The notes beneath the pieces were generated by a model that did no database searches, was not told where the DNA came from, and saw nothing but the letters and a program-made list of their open reading frames with translations. A stretch of 64,000 nt of DNA. It comes from Hexactinellida sp. DTS-2022 (taxonomy: Eukaryota; Porifera; Hexactinellida). Below are positions 1 to 10,720 of this stretch, piece by piece (position 1 is the first letter of the stretch; the number at the start of each line of letters is the position of its first letter). The translations under genes were made by a program, and so were the position numbers. Where the stretch lies: assembly GCA_028753945.1 (NCBI GenBank), contig JAPNXP010000007.1:1116001-1180000 (forward strand). The letters run 5' to 3'.

Positions 1-725
1 TATGAAAGTACATATAGCTTTTCGTACTCCTCTAGCTCAAACCATGAATACCTTGTTTTGTCGGAAATGGCCCCCCCTACAGATTTGGCCCGGGGGGTCC
101 AAATCTGTAAAATATCATTTTGCTTTACAGAAATGGACCCCCTTTACAGAAATGGACCCCCCTTTTCTATAATACTGTAAAGTAATTTACTTGAGTGTGT
201 GAATACAAAATATGTCACAACCATTAGTTATTCGGAATTTAGCACCATCTCTGAGCTTATTTAGATTTAATACATACGTAAGCATAAATTTCCATTTTAT
301 TTATTTATTAATTAATTTTACAATGATATCCACTTTAAGTCAAACTAATTCCTTTATTTAATTTTGTTTGCTTTATTCCCATAATCCAATGTATAGAAAT
401 ACTAGAATTTAATAAAAGCCAACTCGAATTCATTAGTTGAATTAATTTAATATCGTATATTGAAACAATGGAAATACACTCTCCCAATGTATTCGTACTC
501 CTTGACAATTTTCATAAAAAATATCACTATAGTGTGTTTATTTTTAATGTATTGAGTTCGAAATATATGAATATATATTCCAATTTTGATTTCAAATTCG
601 TATTCTACGCATGCTACTTATAAATTATAGAATCTTTCAACTCAATTATATATTGATTAGGTTTAAAATTATCATCTTTCAGCACCATGTATCATTTTAC
701 CAAATGATACATAGGGAATAAGGTG
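1..725. other. no gene seen; AT-rich DNA with one G/C-run repeat
   Basis: No supported coding sequence. Positions about 61-165 hold a short degenerate repeat of 'acagaaatggaccccc' units in both orientations, which looks like the end of a small foldback element. The rest is AT-rich and unremarkable. Confidence 0.5.
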
Positions 726-1276
726 CAGGGTTGCCGTAAGAGTGGAATTTCCATCCCATTCCCACAGGATTTCTGTGGGAATTCCCATGTGGATCCCCAT
801 ATGAATCAGCAAATAAATCCTGTGGGAATATGATTGGATTCATGGAAATGGGAATAGAAATTCCACACAGAATTATTACTTAATTAAATGCCACATTTAG
901 CTATAACTCACGCACCATTAAAGCCAATTTTAGACTCGGATCCTATCCTCAATATCATAGGCCCGGAGGGGGGAGGAGGGAGCAAAATTAAACTGGTAAA
1001 TCAAAAATTATAAAGAGGGGTGATGCAAGATTTGATGGCCATTTCAGTCGCAACATTGGTACGCGGTAGGCCATTTGCATCTTTTCACACATACAAATAG
1101 GCTGCAATGACAATTCATAAAAAAAGTTAGTGAAAATGCCGTAACTGGTTTAACGGCCTTGTATCAGTTATATTGATATCCATAGGGGTGTCCTATGGGA
1201 ATCCCCATATGGAAATCTGATTCTCATCCCATTCCCGTGGGTATGGGATGGGAAATCCCATACCCACGGCAATCCT
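726..1276. repeat. MITE family F, terminal inverted repeats CAGGGTTGCCGT
   Basis: The left tip CAGGGTTGCCGT (726-737) is matched by ACGGCAATCCTG at 1265-1276. Next to each tip are repeated motifs on the theme 'tcccattcccacagg/gggaattcccat'. A related copy sits at about 12600-12716 inside another element. No clear target duplication was found, so the boundaries are likely but not proven. Confidence 0.6.
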
Positions 1277-1412
1277 GATATTAAGGTGGGAACAAGTGGC
1301 ACAACCTAATCAACAGGTAACAAGTAATAATATTAAGAACAAATAGTTAGTCAGTTAACCTTATGCATTTTCATTCTTACTCCAAGTCCTGATTGTGATT
1401 GGATCTTCAATC

Positions 1413-2480
1413 CTACATGTTCGCTTCTTGTATCTGTAGTGTGAATTCTATTTCTCGTTTCCATGTTCTGATTCTATCAGCGAGGAAAGCTACAGGTATT
1501 GTAGCTATTTTGCATTCATTGGGGTGTTGTTCTTTCAATTTGAAATCTGGTTCTGGTTTAGGTTGTAGTTTCACAACAGGTGATTCATAATTACGAGAAT
1601 TCTTTGTGTTAACTTTATCTATCATTGTTAGCTTGAATCTTCCTTCAAAAGGCCATTTTGCTAATGGAGACATCACTTTGTTAAATTCCATAGTTATAGA
1701 GACAGGTATGCTTTCTCGGCTTCGATGACCAAATACGAGTATCAGATTGATAAAGCGCCACGAAATTTCAAATGTGGCAAGGATATTTATTAAACTAAAA
1801 GGACTTCTCATTTTATTTAATTCACTCGGCCTTATTCTATCTCGTAGCACGACTGGATATGTTATTATTGCTGATCGCTTCTCTACATCCAGTTTCAGAT
1901 TCATAGCCTGTCATTCGCATGTCTTCCATACGATTTGTGACAGTTATCATTCTTCTGTCCGATTGTTCTAACTTATAAACAATCTGTTTACCTCTTTCAA
2001 TAGTTTAGTATTTGTCTCCTCCGATTGTTCTATTTTAGCCACAGCAAATAATGTAGTCATTTCCAGATGCTCTATTTTGTTTGTCTTGTTGTGTTCCTCC
2101 ATTTCACACCTCTTATTCGCTTCTTTGCATCCAAATCTCTCATGAGGACACTTCACTACTGTGTTGGGACAGTCTATTTCGATGTGTGAATCTGTTTGTT
2201 TCCGTCTGAAGTAAGCTCCACAGCTGTTCGGACACCACAGTGGGAATTCCAGACACGCTTCATAATGTCGCTTCAGGTCTCTGTACACTGTCTTGTTGCG
2301 ACAATGCTCACAGCTGACTTCTCTGCTCAAGCACTCGTTACTATAGTGGTTATTCAGTTCACACCTCATGAGAATAACTCCACAGTCATACTCGCAGTTA
2401 ACGAGGAATTCCTGACACACATCTAGATGTCTCAGAAAGAGTAGCATTCCATTGGCACCCTCTTGTTGCTAGGGGACAGT
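1413..2480 (-). pseudogene. TRAF-family zinc-finger/MATH protein relic
   Basis: The upstream part (about 2480-1968) encodes tandem TRAF-type zinc fingers, with repeated C-x-C/H spacing such as 'HLDVCQEFLVNCEYDCG' and 'CPNSCGAYF', then a short helical stretch. A separate frame (1904-1413) encodes the second half of a MATH domain ('KWPFEGRF' ... 'ESPVVKL'). A stop at 1968-1970 and a frame change separate the two parts, and the start and RING-like N-terminus are missing. An intact relative with the same domain order lies at 41271-42542, also on the minus strand. Best read as a decayed duplicate; a spliced gene with a small intron at 1905-1970 is a less likely alternative. Confidence 0.8.
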
Positions 2481-2920
2481 TTGCTTTCAATCCGATTTAT
2501 TACGTCATCCTTAATGGAACTGAAACAAGTCACTTTCCTGTCCTTAAGAATACGAGCGGAACAAAGCAACCATGGCCCGTGACAAATTTATCCAATTATT
2601 TTCCCGTTTTCATCCATTTTTTTCACGAGCGACACAAACCGTTCGTCCCGCCTCCAATAATCGGGCGCGAAACCACCTGGGATTATCAACACGTCAATTT
2701 CATCAGCTGACACCTGATCTATGTCCCTATCGGATTTACTGGGGTACCCTTTCTTAGACAGGTACACTTTGCCCGCTTCAGGGCCAACCGTGAAGGTGTC
2801 AACCCCCTCCTCCCGGAACCTTAGGAGGGGGTACCACACCTCCAGATCCTCATAGTTAAACTCAACCAGGTTACACACGCATTTCGTAGCCGTTGCCTTA
2901 GATACACAGCTAGGGATGTT
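2450..2920 (-). pseudogene. DJ-1/PfpI family protein relic with in-frame stop
   Basis: Minus-strand codons from about 2917 encode a DJ-1/PfpI (class I glutamine amidotransferase-like) core: 'NYEDLEVWYPLLRFREEG', then 'DEIDVLIIPGGFAPDYWRR'. Translation hits TAA at 2588-2590 but resumes in the same frame with 'ICHGPWLLCSARILKDRKVT', the conserved nucleophile-elbow region including the catalytic Cys, and fades after 'KDDVIN'. The family normally has Ser or Ala at the stop position. The first beta strand and start codon are absent, and no introns interrupt the conserved part. It abuts the TRAF relic on the same strand. The single stop and missing ends favour a pseudogene. The family includes deglycase/protease-like stress proteins; no activity is implied here. 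Confidence 0.85.
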
Positions 2921-2983
2921 ATTATTATTAATTAATTAATTCCTGAGTAAGCCCAATAAGATTAATGGAAGTGTTAATAATTA

Positions 2984-3138
2984 CAGTAGAACCTCGTTAG
3001 TAGGAACACCAGGGGACCGTCAAAATGCGTTCATCTTATCCGGAATTCGTATTAACCAATATCATTTGTAATGAAAAGCTTGAAGGGGACTGAAATAGTG
3101 TTCGTATTAACCGTGTTCTTACTAACGAGGTTCTACTG
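2984..3138. repeat. Tc1/mariner (pogo-like) MITE, family A
   Basis: A 155-bp element with inverted ends CAGTAGAACCTCGTTAGTA and TACTAACGAGGTTCTACTG-like, flanked by TA on both sides. Other copies are at 19067-19203 and 23272-23427, with partial copies near 15717, 24140 and 45613. Confidence 0.8.
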
Positions 3139-3330
3139 TACATTTAATCAGGAGTGTAAGTAAACAAAGGAAATTGACACCTCAATTATAGCAGTAAAAT
3201 GTGAATATATAGGGGTAAATATTAACTCGCTAGTTTACTATTCATTTACTTTGAAAACAATTTCAAAGACACTAAAGGACTGATTTGTTTATTGAGTAGC
3301 TGGGACAGCAATTGTAATGGCTGTTTACCC

Positions 3331-3629
3331 GTCACTGAAATATGGTCCCCTTGGAAATTGGTCGGGGGGACAAAGTTTTCATGGAAATTTTTGTCCTTCT
3401 GTGAAAAATTGGTTCCTTTGAGGTTTATGCTATTTAGTGACTCAATAGTTAATTAAAATCAACTTGATGGAAGATGAGATTTGGGAGACTCGAGATCTGA
3501 TGCAAGACGTGTATCAGTACCTGAAAAGGCATCACTGGAAAAAAATTGGTCAGGGGATAGGGGGACCAAATTTTCCACGGAATTTTGGTCCTCCGAACCA
3601 TTTATTTCGGAACCAATTTTTCCAGTGAC
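3331..3629. repeat. foldback/MITE-like repeat
   Basis: The ends read GTCACTGaaa (3331) and ccaatttttCCAGTGAC (3629), and internal copies of 'actggaaaaaattggt' and 'ggggacca' motifs occur in both orientations. No coding potential. Confidence 0.5.
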
Positions 3630-3839
3630 AAATCAACAGATATCTGTACACAAGGCTATAATACATTCTAAGGTCTAGGTATGAGTCTGTAAGAGTCGTT
3701 TCCGCTATAAAAAACGCAATGCATTTTAGAACTTAGATTTTCTACGGGCAGCTGATCGAGTCCCGCTAATTTAGCTAATTTAGTTCTTAGTAGGAAATCC
3801 TGGCGCTACCATAATAATAATATCACACATTAACACACA

Positions 3840-5051
3840 TCAAAAACTAGAGAATATTATTAGCTGGTTAGGTGCACCACTATACACAGTTACTATATTC
3901 AGATTATTAGTTAGAGCTATTCCATACAAATATCCTCTGTCCCCTGGTCTCTGTATGGTGTGTAGGAGTGTGCCCTCTTTGGATAGTATTTTTATATTGT
4001 GAGTATGCCAGTCTCTGAGTATTATGTTTTGATGTGCGTCCAAACATAAGAAGAGAGGAGGAAATCCCGTATACCCAGGTTGTGTAACGAAAGAGCGTAT
4101 CATATCACCTGTGTAGGTTAACACGAGTATGGAACTACCAGCAATCACTTACACCTCATTTGGTGTCAGTTTAACGTCCCATGGGTATTGCATCGCTTGA
4201 TGCGTTATGGATCTTTGGAAGTGTAGGGAGTCATCTAAGACTTGGATTCTGTGGTTGTTAGAATCCGCTACGAACACATCTCCGTTGGTAGAGACGGTGA
4301 GTCCGCTAGGGTCATGGAACTGTCCCACACCAGATCCCTGACTCCCTAGGCTAGCGACGAGACGCATGTCAGCCTCTATTTTGAATCGGAACACAGCGTG
4401 TACTCGTGTGTCCGTCACGTACAGGTTGTCTCGATGGATCGCTATACCCCATGGCTCTATCATATCTTGGTTGGTGAAAGTATTTAGGAATTCGCATGTC
4501 TCCGAGAAGATTGAGACTCTACAGGAATCTGACCCTTCTGTGACATAAATTAGGTTTGTGTTCTCATCGATAGCGACACCATAAGGAATCCAGAGCTCTC
4601 CAGGAGCCCGTCCTTTCTTCCCGACAGCTACAATTTGTCTCATTTGCTCATATCGGGGTACAAGGGGCACCTCCTCTACTACCTCTCCCACACCTGCGAT
4701 CACTTGCTCCAGTTGTCCATAGGTACCTCGGAACACCACGCGAGTCTCGGGCTGGGGTACCCTCACCTATGCTAGCTTTTGTTCTATTTCGACTAACAGT
4801 CGCTCTTGTAACTCTCTCAGTTCGTTCATTTGGAGGAGACGCTCGGTTTCGGTTTTGAGTGCGATCAGTTCTTGTTCTTTTCGCGCGCGGGCTATGGGCC
4901 TAGCGGCTATTTCGTCGCGTGTGTCGCGGTATGTGGTTAGGAGTGCCACTCGTCGCTGCTGGGCACACATAATTATGCGGTCGAATAGTTGGTTTATTTC
5001 CAACTCGACAGGGTCTACGGGGTGTATCGGGTCAGGGAATCGAACGGCCAT
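3840..5051 (-). pseudogene. coiled-coil/NHL-repeat protein with two in-frame stops
   Basis: A single uninterrupted frame of about 403 codons runs from ATG at 5051 to TGA at 3840, broken only by TAG at 4767-4769 and TAA at 4149-4151. Residues 1-94 form a charged coiled coil rich in E, R, Q and L ('ARARKEQELIALKTETERL'). The rest is an NHL-type beta-propeller: 'PYGVAIDENTNLIYVTE', 'PWGIAIHRDNLYVTDTRVH', 'DPSGLTVSTNGDVFVADSNN' and 'YGIALTNNLNIVTV'. NHL propellers bind RNA or protein, and such RING-less coiled-coil/NHL proteins resemble the C-terminal part of TRIM-NHL proteins. Start, reading frame and C-terminus are otherwise intact, so inactivation would be recent; readthrough or assembly error cannot be excluded. 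A divergent relative lies at 30765-33004. Confidence 0.83.
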
Positions 5052-5316
5052 TTTGTTATTATTTTCTAGTTAGCTAGTGCTATTGAAAGGAAAGTAGTTT
5101 GTTAGTAGAATGCTATAGAGAATGTGTCTCGTATCTTATAGCAGAGCTAGGTGGTTGAACTGAGTGGAATGTGGCATCTGTTTGTGTGCCGCCTCTTCTG
5201 ATGCACATGGTGACTCCATCCAGTCAGGAGTGTAGTGAAAGGAAATACTTTCATTATACCACTCCTTAGGAACCACATACTTATGTGATATCCTAACCTT
5301 TTTAATTTGAAATTTT

Positions 5317-5717
5317 CAGGGGTGGTTAATCTGCTGTTAACAGCCATTTTGGCTGTTTGCTGTTAACAGCTAACTATTTGCTGTTAACAGCGCTGTTAAC
5401 AGCTAAGAATTCGTCCCCAATTCCTTAACGAATTTAAGTCGCCTTTAAGCTGTTAACAGCTAATGAGAGCTGTTAACAGCCAATGAGAGCTGTTCAAATT
5501 CAATAATTATATCAGTAAAAATTAAGGAAAAGGGACAAGCAAAGAAAGTTATACTCAAAAATGTTTAAATTCGAATTGTATATCGTATTTACATAACAGT
5601 GAAATTTGAAACTAAATGATTATATAATACTATTTCAATTATTGCATTTGTCAGCATCTAGCTGTTAACAGCTTCGATTTTCAATAGCTGTTAACAGCTT
5701 GGCTGTTTCCATCCCTG
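5317..5717. mobile_element. hAT-like MITE with eight 12-bp palindromes
   Basis: The ends are CAGGGGTGG (5317) and CCATCCCTG (5717), flanked by a perfect 8-bp target duplication GAAATTTT (5309-5316 and 5718-5725). This tip and duplication length are typical of hAT transposons. Inside are eight exact copies of the palindrome GCTGTTAACAGC at 5333, 5359, 5380, 5392, 5449, 5469, 5661 and 5687, plus degenerate ones. They cluster near both ends, as expected for subterminal transposase-binding motifs. No coding capacity. Confidence 0.85.
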
Positions 5718-6160
5718 GAAATTTTGCATTTCTGGACTACTCTTTTTATAATAGAGTGTTATATAATTTATTGCTAATTCTTGTCATATATTAACGCCTT
5801 GCTAACTAATAAAAGCGCAATTGTTGTGGATTTGTGTGTGTGTGTGTGTTTGTTCAGAATTAATAGGAAAGACCATAAGCTCTAGATCTGAATTATGAAG
5901 TCATAAAGGCACATATTTGGGAATATCAACTCTCAGTTTTTATTCGATTCGCCTACAATTTTAGATGATAACACAACATACAATGAGACACACGTATACC
6001 GATTTATGGGATTGTGACGTCACGTACGAACTAATTTGTATCCAGCTCTTACATTTTTGATTCAATCGTCAAACAAATTTGTCACATTATAAAACAGAAT
6101 GTCTCGCATGTCTCTAGATTTTTTTTAAATTTTCGCATTTAATCTGAGCCATGCAATGAC
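5718..6160. other. no gene seen
   Basis: AT-rich sequence with a short GT microsatellite at about 5834-5850. Nothing else recognisable. Confidence 0.5.
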
Positions 6161-6290
6161 AAAAATCCAAAATTGCAGCTGTGCCGACACATGTTCCTTT
6201 TAATAGTGGCACTATACTTTGGTGGTGGTTTATTGATAGTGCCTCCAAAGGAATATGCTGTCGGCACAGGCTGCAATTTTGGATTTTTTT
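6161..6290. repeat. long near-perfect hairpin
   Basis: The arm at 6161-6189 (aaaaatccaaaattgcagct...) pairs with 6260-6290 with one bulge, and pairing continues through the inner parts (ttccttt/aaaggaa, tggcactat/atagtgcc) to a loop of about 20 nt. The stem is about 130 nt in all. It could be a foldback MITE or a long microRNA-like precursor; the sequence alone does not decide. Confidence 0.7.
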
Positions 6291-7168
6291 CCGCCAAGTC
6301 ATCAACGCCTCAAGGCGTCAAGAACCATTTATTAATTGGTCCGAGTCACAAGGAACGGTAGATAAATTAGAAGTTTGTTTCTATCATAAACCATCTTGAG
6401 TTTAATGCCATTCATTCATTATGTATTATTAATAAATTATATTATTAGTTATTTATTTTAGCAATGTTATCCACGGTGAGTTTGATTTAAGCTCACAAAT
6501 TCCTTATTTTATTTTATTTGTTTTAATCCATTGTATAGTATTATGTACTAAAATTAAATAGAAGCCAGCTCGAATTCACAAGTTAAATCAATATAATTAT
6601 CGCAAGTTGAAACAATTGTGAAAGATTTAATAATAAAATACTATAATACTAATTTCAATGTAATGAATTTGGAGTACGAATACTTGAGAGGGCAGTGTAG
6701 ATTTATCATTCGATCTGATTATGAAGTGTAAGCATACAAAGTATTTTGGCACCCCAATTGTGTTAGAAAAGGACAAATTGAAATTTGTAACCTGCGAAAC
6801 TGTGTAGAATTAAATTATCTAGACATTCACGTTACATACATGTAAATATTTCAAGTTTATTATTAATAATTTTATGTCAAGATCTATGATTTAAAATATA
6901 GGTGTTAAAATTGTTTGCTGCAGCGGATCTAGGATTTGAGTCAGGGGATAGGCGCCGATGTTGGGGTTCTGGGGGATACCTCACTCCTACAAAGATCGGC
7001 GCCTATGGTCAGGGGTGCTCGTAGGATACGAAAAACCAAAATGTGCGCCTAAGTGATTCGAAATTTTACTGCGCCCCCAACTTTTGACGTACATCCACGA
7101 ATTCGATTGTTACACCCCAAGTGTAGGAATTAAGAAAACAAAATTCTGTGAAATACAAAGAAATCAAA
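6291..7168. other. no gene seen; small inverted repeat
   Basis: Mostly AT-rich. At 6922 'cagcggatctaggatttgag' resembles a hAT terminus, and 'ataggcgccgat'/'atcggcgcctat' forms an inverted repeat at about 6947-7005. No matching right end was identified. Confidence 0.4.
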
Positions 7169-8770
7169 CTAGAGATCTTTACTAAGCATGTCCACCATTT
7201 GTAATCTTATTGGGCAGCGGCGCTCAAAGTCATCCACAGCTGCTGGAATATCGAGAGAAATCCCATGATAGAGGTGAAGGAGTGTTAGTCCCGACAATCG
7301 ATGGTTTGTAATTGATGAGCGAAAAGCAGTCTTTTTCGTTTTAGTCCACACCACTGAAGATTCTTTTTGACGAGCAACTTGTAACTGGCATTTACACACT
7401 ATGCTGATCAAGACTCTGATGTTTACACCACAGAGGCATGTTGGATAGGAAATGTAGGGATTTGTTAATTAAGTGTTGATGCCAGTTCATTTTCCAGCAG
7501 TAAAACTCCGTGTGGATATAATCTGGTGATGTAAGATCATATTGGTACATGTCGGCAAGTTGACTAATCTTGGTAGCGCACTCTTCAAATGGGAGGGATA
7601 TCATTACGGATGGTACTATACAGATCCCTATTCATCTCAGAGAGCAAATAATCAATTGGAGGGTCGACACCACCTGGCTGTATTACTCTGATGGAGTGTG
7701 GCCGGAGCATTGCTGCGATGGATTATCTACCACATTTCTGTGGCAAAGGTTCAGTGCCTACATCTCTTCCACAGAAGCAACCACTGAGCATGATGAGTAT
7801 AAATGTTGTCCCTGACACTTTGTATAGTTGCCCTGACATTGTCAATTTCCTTTACAGCGGCTATAATATCCTTGGATACTGTCTGAAGATTCGACGTCAA
7901 AGCTTCCAGGTATTTCAGGCAAGAATCGGTAATAAGTAGCGCACAAGTGAAGTCTGTACTTATCTTAGCTAGTTGTAGACTCCCAGCGTCAGTGTGTCTG
8001 GACTCCATACCCTGGGCCATCAATGCAATTACTCTCCATGTTGGGTACCGTGGATTTGTGGAGGGATCGGAAGACCTGAATAGCATCAATATGCCGGACC
8101 CACCTGGTGCGGCACATATCCTTCAACTTGTGAACTTTATTGATACGGGTTGAGTATCGGATATGTTTATCAAGTGCTTTATGTCGTTCGGGATGAGCGG
8201 AAAAGAATTGGGAGTCCCTTCTACAACACCCATCATGCCCCGAATACATGGGGGTTGTTGTATAAGGGGTGTCTTTAACTGATCCAGCCATGTTACCAGC
8301 TCCGTCATAAGCCTGGCTTCAAAGATTAGAAGATCTAAACCGAAAATCTGTAAACTCCTAGTGATCCCAGCAACGAAACTATGAGATCTCGGACAGAGAG
8401 AGTATCAGGATCTAGGATTCTAGGTACCTCAAGACCAGACTCAATTGCTCCTTGTTCGATACATCAGCGACCTCATCATCTATCACAGTGTACTACTTGG
8501 CTGCTTTAATGTTCTCTACTATATTCTGTCGGACTTGATCAGCAAGAATGTCGCATCATTTGATTCTGTATGATATTTGACGTGTAGGTGGCATTTTGTG
8601 CAGCAAGGATGATGTCGGGGCGTAAATTCTAAAACTTTATAGAGCTCTGAAATTGCCATGGTTCTCTGATTCATAAACATCTCTCGATGTGGGTGGCATC
8701 ATCTATGTGACACGTAGAGATCTGTCGTCCATAGAACACAATAGTCCTGAAAATTGAAGTGAGCTTCTGA
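7169..8770 (-). pseudogene. hAT-type (DUF4371/ZMYM1-like) transposase relic
   Basis: Read right to left, broken frames carry a recognisable order. An upstream piece resembles the zinc-finger/DUF4371 region ('IKAAK' ... 'DEVADVSNKEQLSLVL' near 8450). Next come 'LKDMCRTRWVRHIDAIQVF' (8291-7989), a helical middle (8089-7751), and a C-terminal dimerisation block 'LSGLTLLHLYHGISLDIP' (7411-7169). Several frame changes and stops separate the pieces. The order and motifs match animal hAT-like proteins of the 'repressor of the inhibitor of protein kinase'/ZMYM1 type. Clearly non-functional; terminal repeats were not found. Confidence 0.75.
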
Positions 8771-8837
8771 CGATTCAATGCAATTATGTTGTCCATAGCT
8801 TTGTTGAGGTGACTCTGAATATCTGGCTGTTGATTTC

Positions 8838-9502
8838 TCATTGTCTTAACAGAGAGAATAATCCTGTGTCATGGAGGGAGACATAATAGAATTCCAATTC
8901 TATTAATGATTTGATTTTGTTAACAGCTCTACTCCAGGATGTGCCGTCATTAGATGCTAGAGTAGTGCTCCATAGCTTTAGCTGAACTAAATTTGAACTA
9001 AATTACCAACAATTGAGAAGTAAACACCAATTATTAAATTCAACTGTGTGCAAATACCACAATTTAATTTCACTTAACGAGTGTCTGTTTCCATTCATAA
9101 TCTGTAACAAATATTCACAGAGAGTTGTGCCTTCTGTTGCAATAGTATCTGCTATCTGTAGATATGTTAGATTTGTTTCAGATAACTAATTTCAGGAGCA
9201 GTGAGTAATTAGTGAATCCAATCTCTTGTAGCTTTGAGAACTGAGGTAGCACAGCTGTTAGGCTAGGAATGTGTTCAGAAGGAATGTAGAGGTATAAATG
9301 TAATACTCTTAATTGTGTCACCTGATACAGAGCTGATACTGTCGTAATTAGATTCAGACTCAATAACATATAAGTATTGGATAGCAGAGAATTGATCCTG
9401 AACTGCTTTATATGAATATTTATTCTGAGTTAGGTTCAAGCTGTCTATACTTTGATTTGTTGGTGTAGGAAAGAGATTAACACCTGTCTTATCAGTTATC
9501 AC
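8838..9502 (-). pseudogene. leucine-rich-repeat-like relic, possibly NLR C-terminus
   Basis: Minus-strand frames encode leucine-patterned segments: 'LRVLHLYLYIPSEHIPSL', 'FSKLQEIGFTNYSLLLKL', and further on 'LTYLQIADTIATEGTTLCEYL' and 'IKSLIELEFYYVSLHDTGL', ending at TGA (8838-8840). Frames change at about 9180 and 9010. The spacing resembles degenerate NLR-type LRRs. A NACHT relic lies 750 bp away on the other strand, so the two are not parts of one colinear gene. Identification is tentative. Confidence 0.45.
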
Positions 9503-10253
9503 TGAAGTTACTTAAAATCCAAATTTAGTTTCTGACTTCATTCCTGTCTCTCTAATTATATCTGTATAGGTTAGGAATAGTGGAATCTTTCTTTGTCAAT
9601 GCTCAATGCTATTACATCTACTGAACCAATAGTCATTCTGTATCAAAGATTTAAATTGAGTTGGATTGATGTGACGAGTGTCGATAGAAATGAAATGAAT
9701 TCTACAAACAAGTTTGAGAGACTAAAACAAATCAATTCATTATAATTTAGGAGAGGCTGCTTCTCGTGTATATAGAGGCGTATATCTGAGTAGGAATGCA
9801 AGTATTGTTTTAACTTTCAAGTTATTATACCAAATGGAATTGATTCTGATATAGTTTCATAGAATATGGCAGCCAAATGAAGATATGTTCACGTTCGATA
9901 AATTGATTCCAGCTTAAATCGTGATACAACTCCGTGTACTTACCGAATCGAAACTGACATAGAAATGCCGGAAGCATTGTGTGTCAGTATATCATACGGT
10001 ACAGATTTCGTCCATGCATTGAAAAGAATGGAAATTACATAATCCATTTCATTTCTATCAAGCACTATCTAGCATTTCGATCAGAACTTAAGTCGTTAGC
10101 TTGTAAGGTTCCATGGCTTTGTGTCTCGTCTGCTAGTGAGTGTAACAAAATGAACTCACAATAAATACGAACAGCTCTGAGGTTCAGCAGCAGTGAACTG
10201 GTCGGCATAAATATTCGATCTCAGTGGCATGTCGCAACACAGACTGACATGCT

Positions 10254-10720
10254 ATGGAATCCACACGTTATGAAAACGGAATAGAAATAGAAAAAGAGTA
10301 CATCAGTAAATGGTTGTGTCTGGAACTACCAAAGGGAGCAAACTGGTCTAATGATCTCGCTAAGCACCTCGCAGGCTCTGATGGAAAGGGACTCATCATA
10401 GACGAGCTAGACGAGTTTACTAAGAAGATTCCATTTTATAAACATTCCTATGCCAGGGCCGACGGAAGCAGTTATAAAGTGGTCAGGCCATAGCTTGATC
10501 GGCCTAACTAGTGATGCAAGATTCGTCGCTTCCGCCTGCCCTTTATACTCTCTATTAATTAACACGTCAATCCCTCACAAGATCTACAATAATTCTGACG
10601 AGTAGACCCGGAGCATGGACAAGCATCTCTTCTGCAAACGAACTGATCATAGACCGATATTCAGGTGCTGGGCTTCTCGCCGTAGGATAGAGATCTATAT
10701 TCCAAGAAACAGATAACAGA
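10254..10720 (+). pseudogene. NACHT (NLR-like) ATPase relic
   Basis: Positions 10254-10493 encode 'EYISKWLCLELPKGANW' and then a Walker B-like 'GKGLIIDELDEFTKKIPF'. In another frame, about 10567-10660 encodes 'LTRSTIILTSRPGAWTSI', the sensor-1 'TSRPG' motif of NACHT domains, and a further shift gives 'FQVLGFSP'. Walker A is missing. The same motif order occurs in the relic at 50690-52957, so the two are duplicates of one family. At least three frame disruptions exclude a working gene. Confidence 0.75.

Noticed and set aside
2450..5051. Stop-codon reassignment or programmed readthrough (in-frame TAA/TAG in the DJ-1 and NHL frames)
   Set aside because: Cyclin K, the GST, TRAF and ComEC-like genes end with TAG, and CFAP161 with TAA, at the expected family length, so these codons are ordinary stops in this genome.
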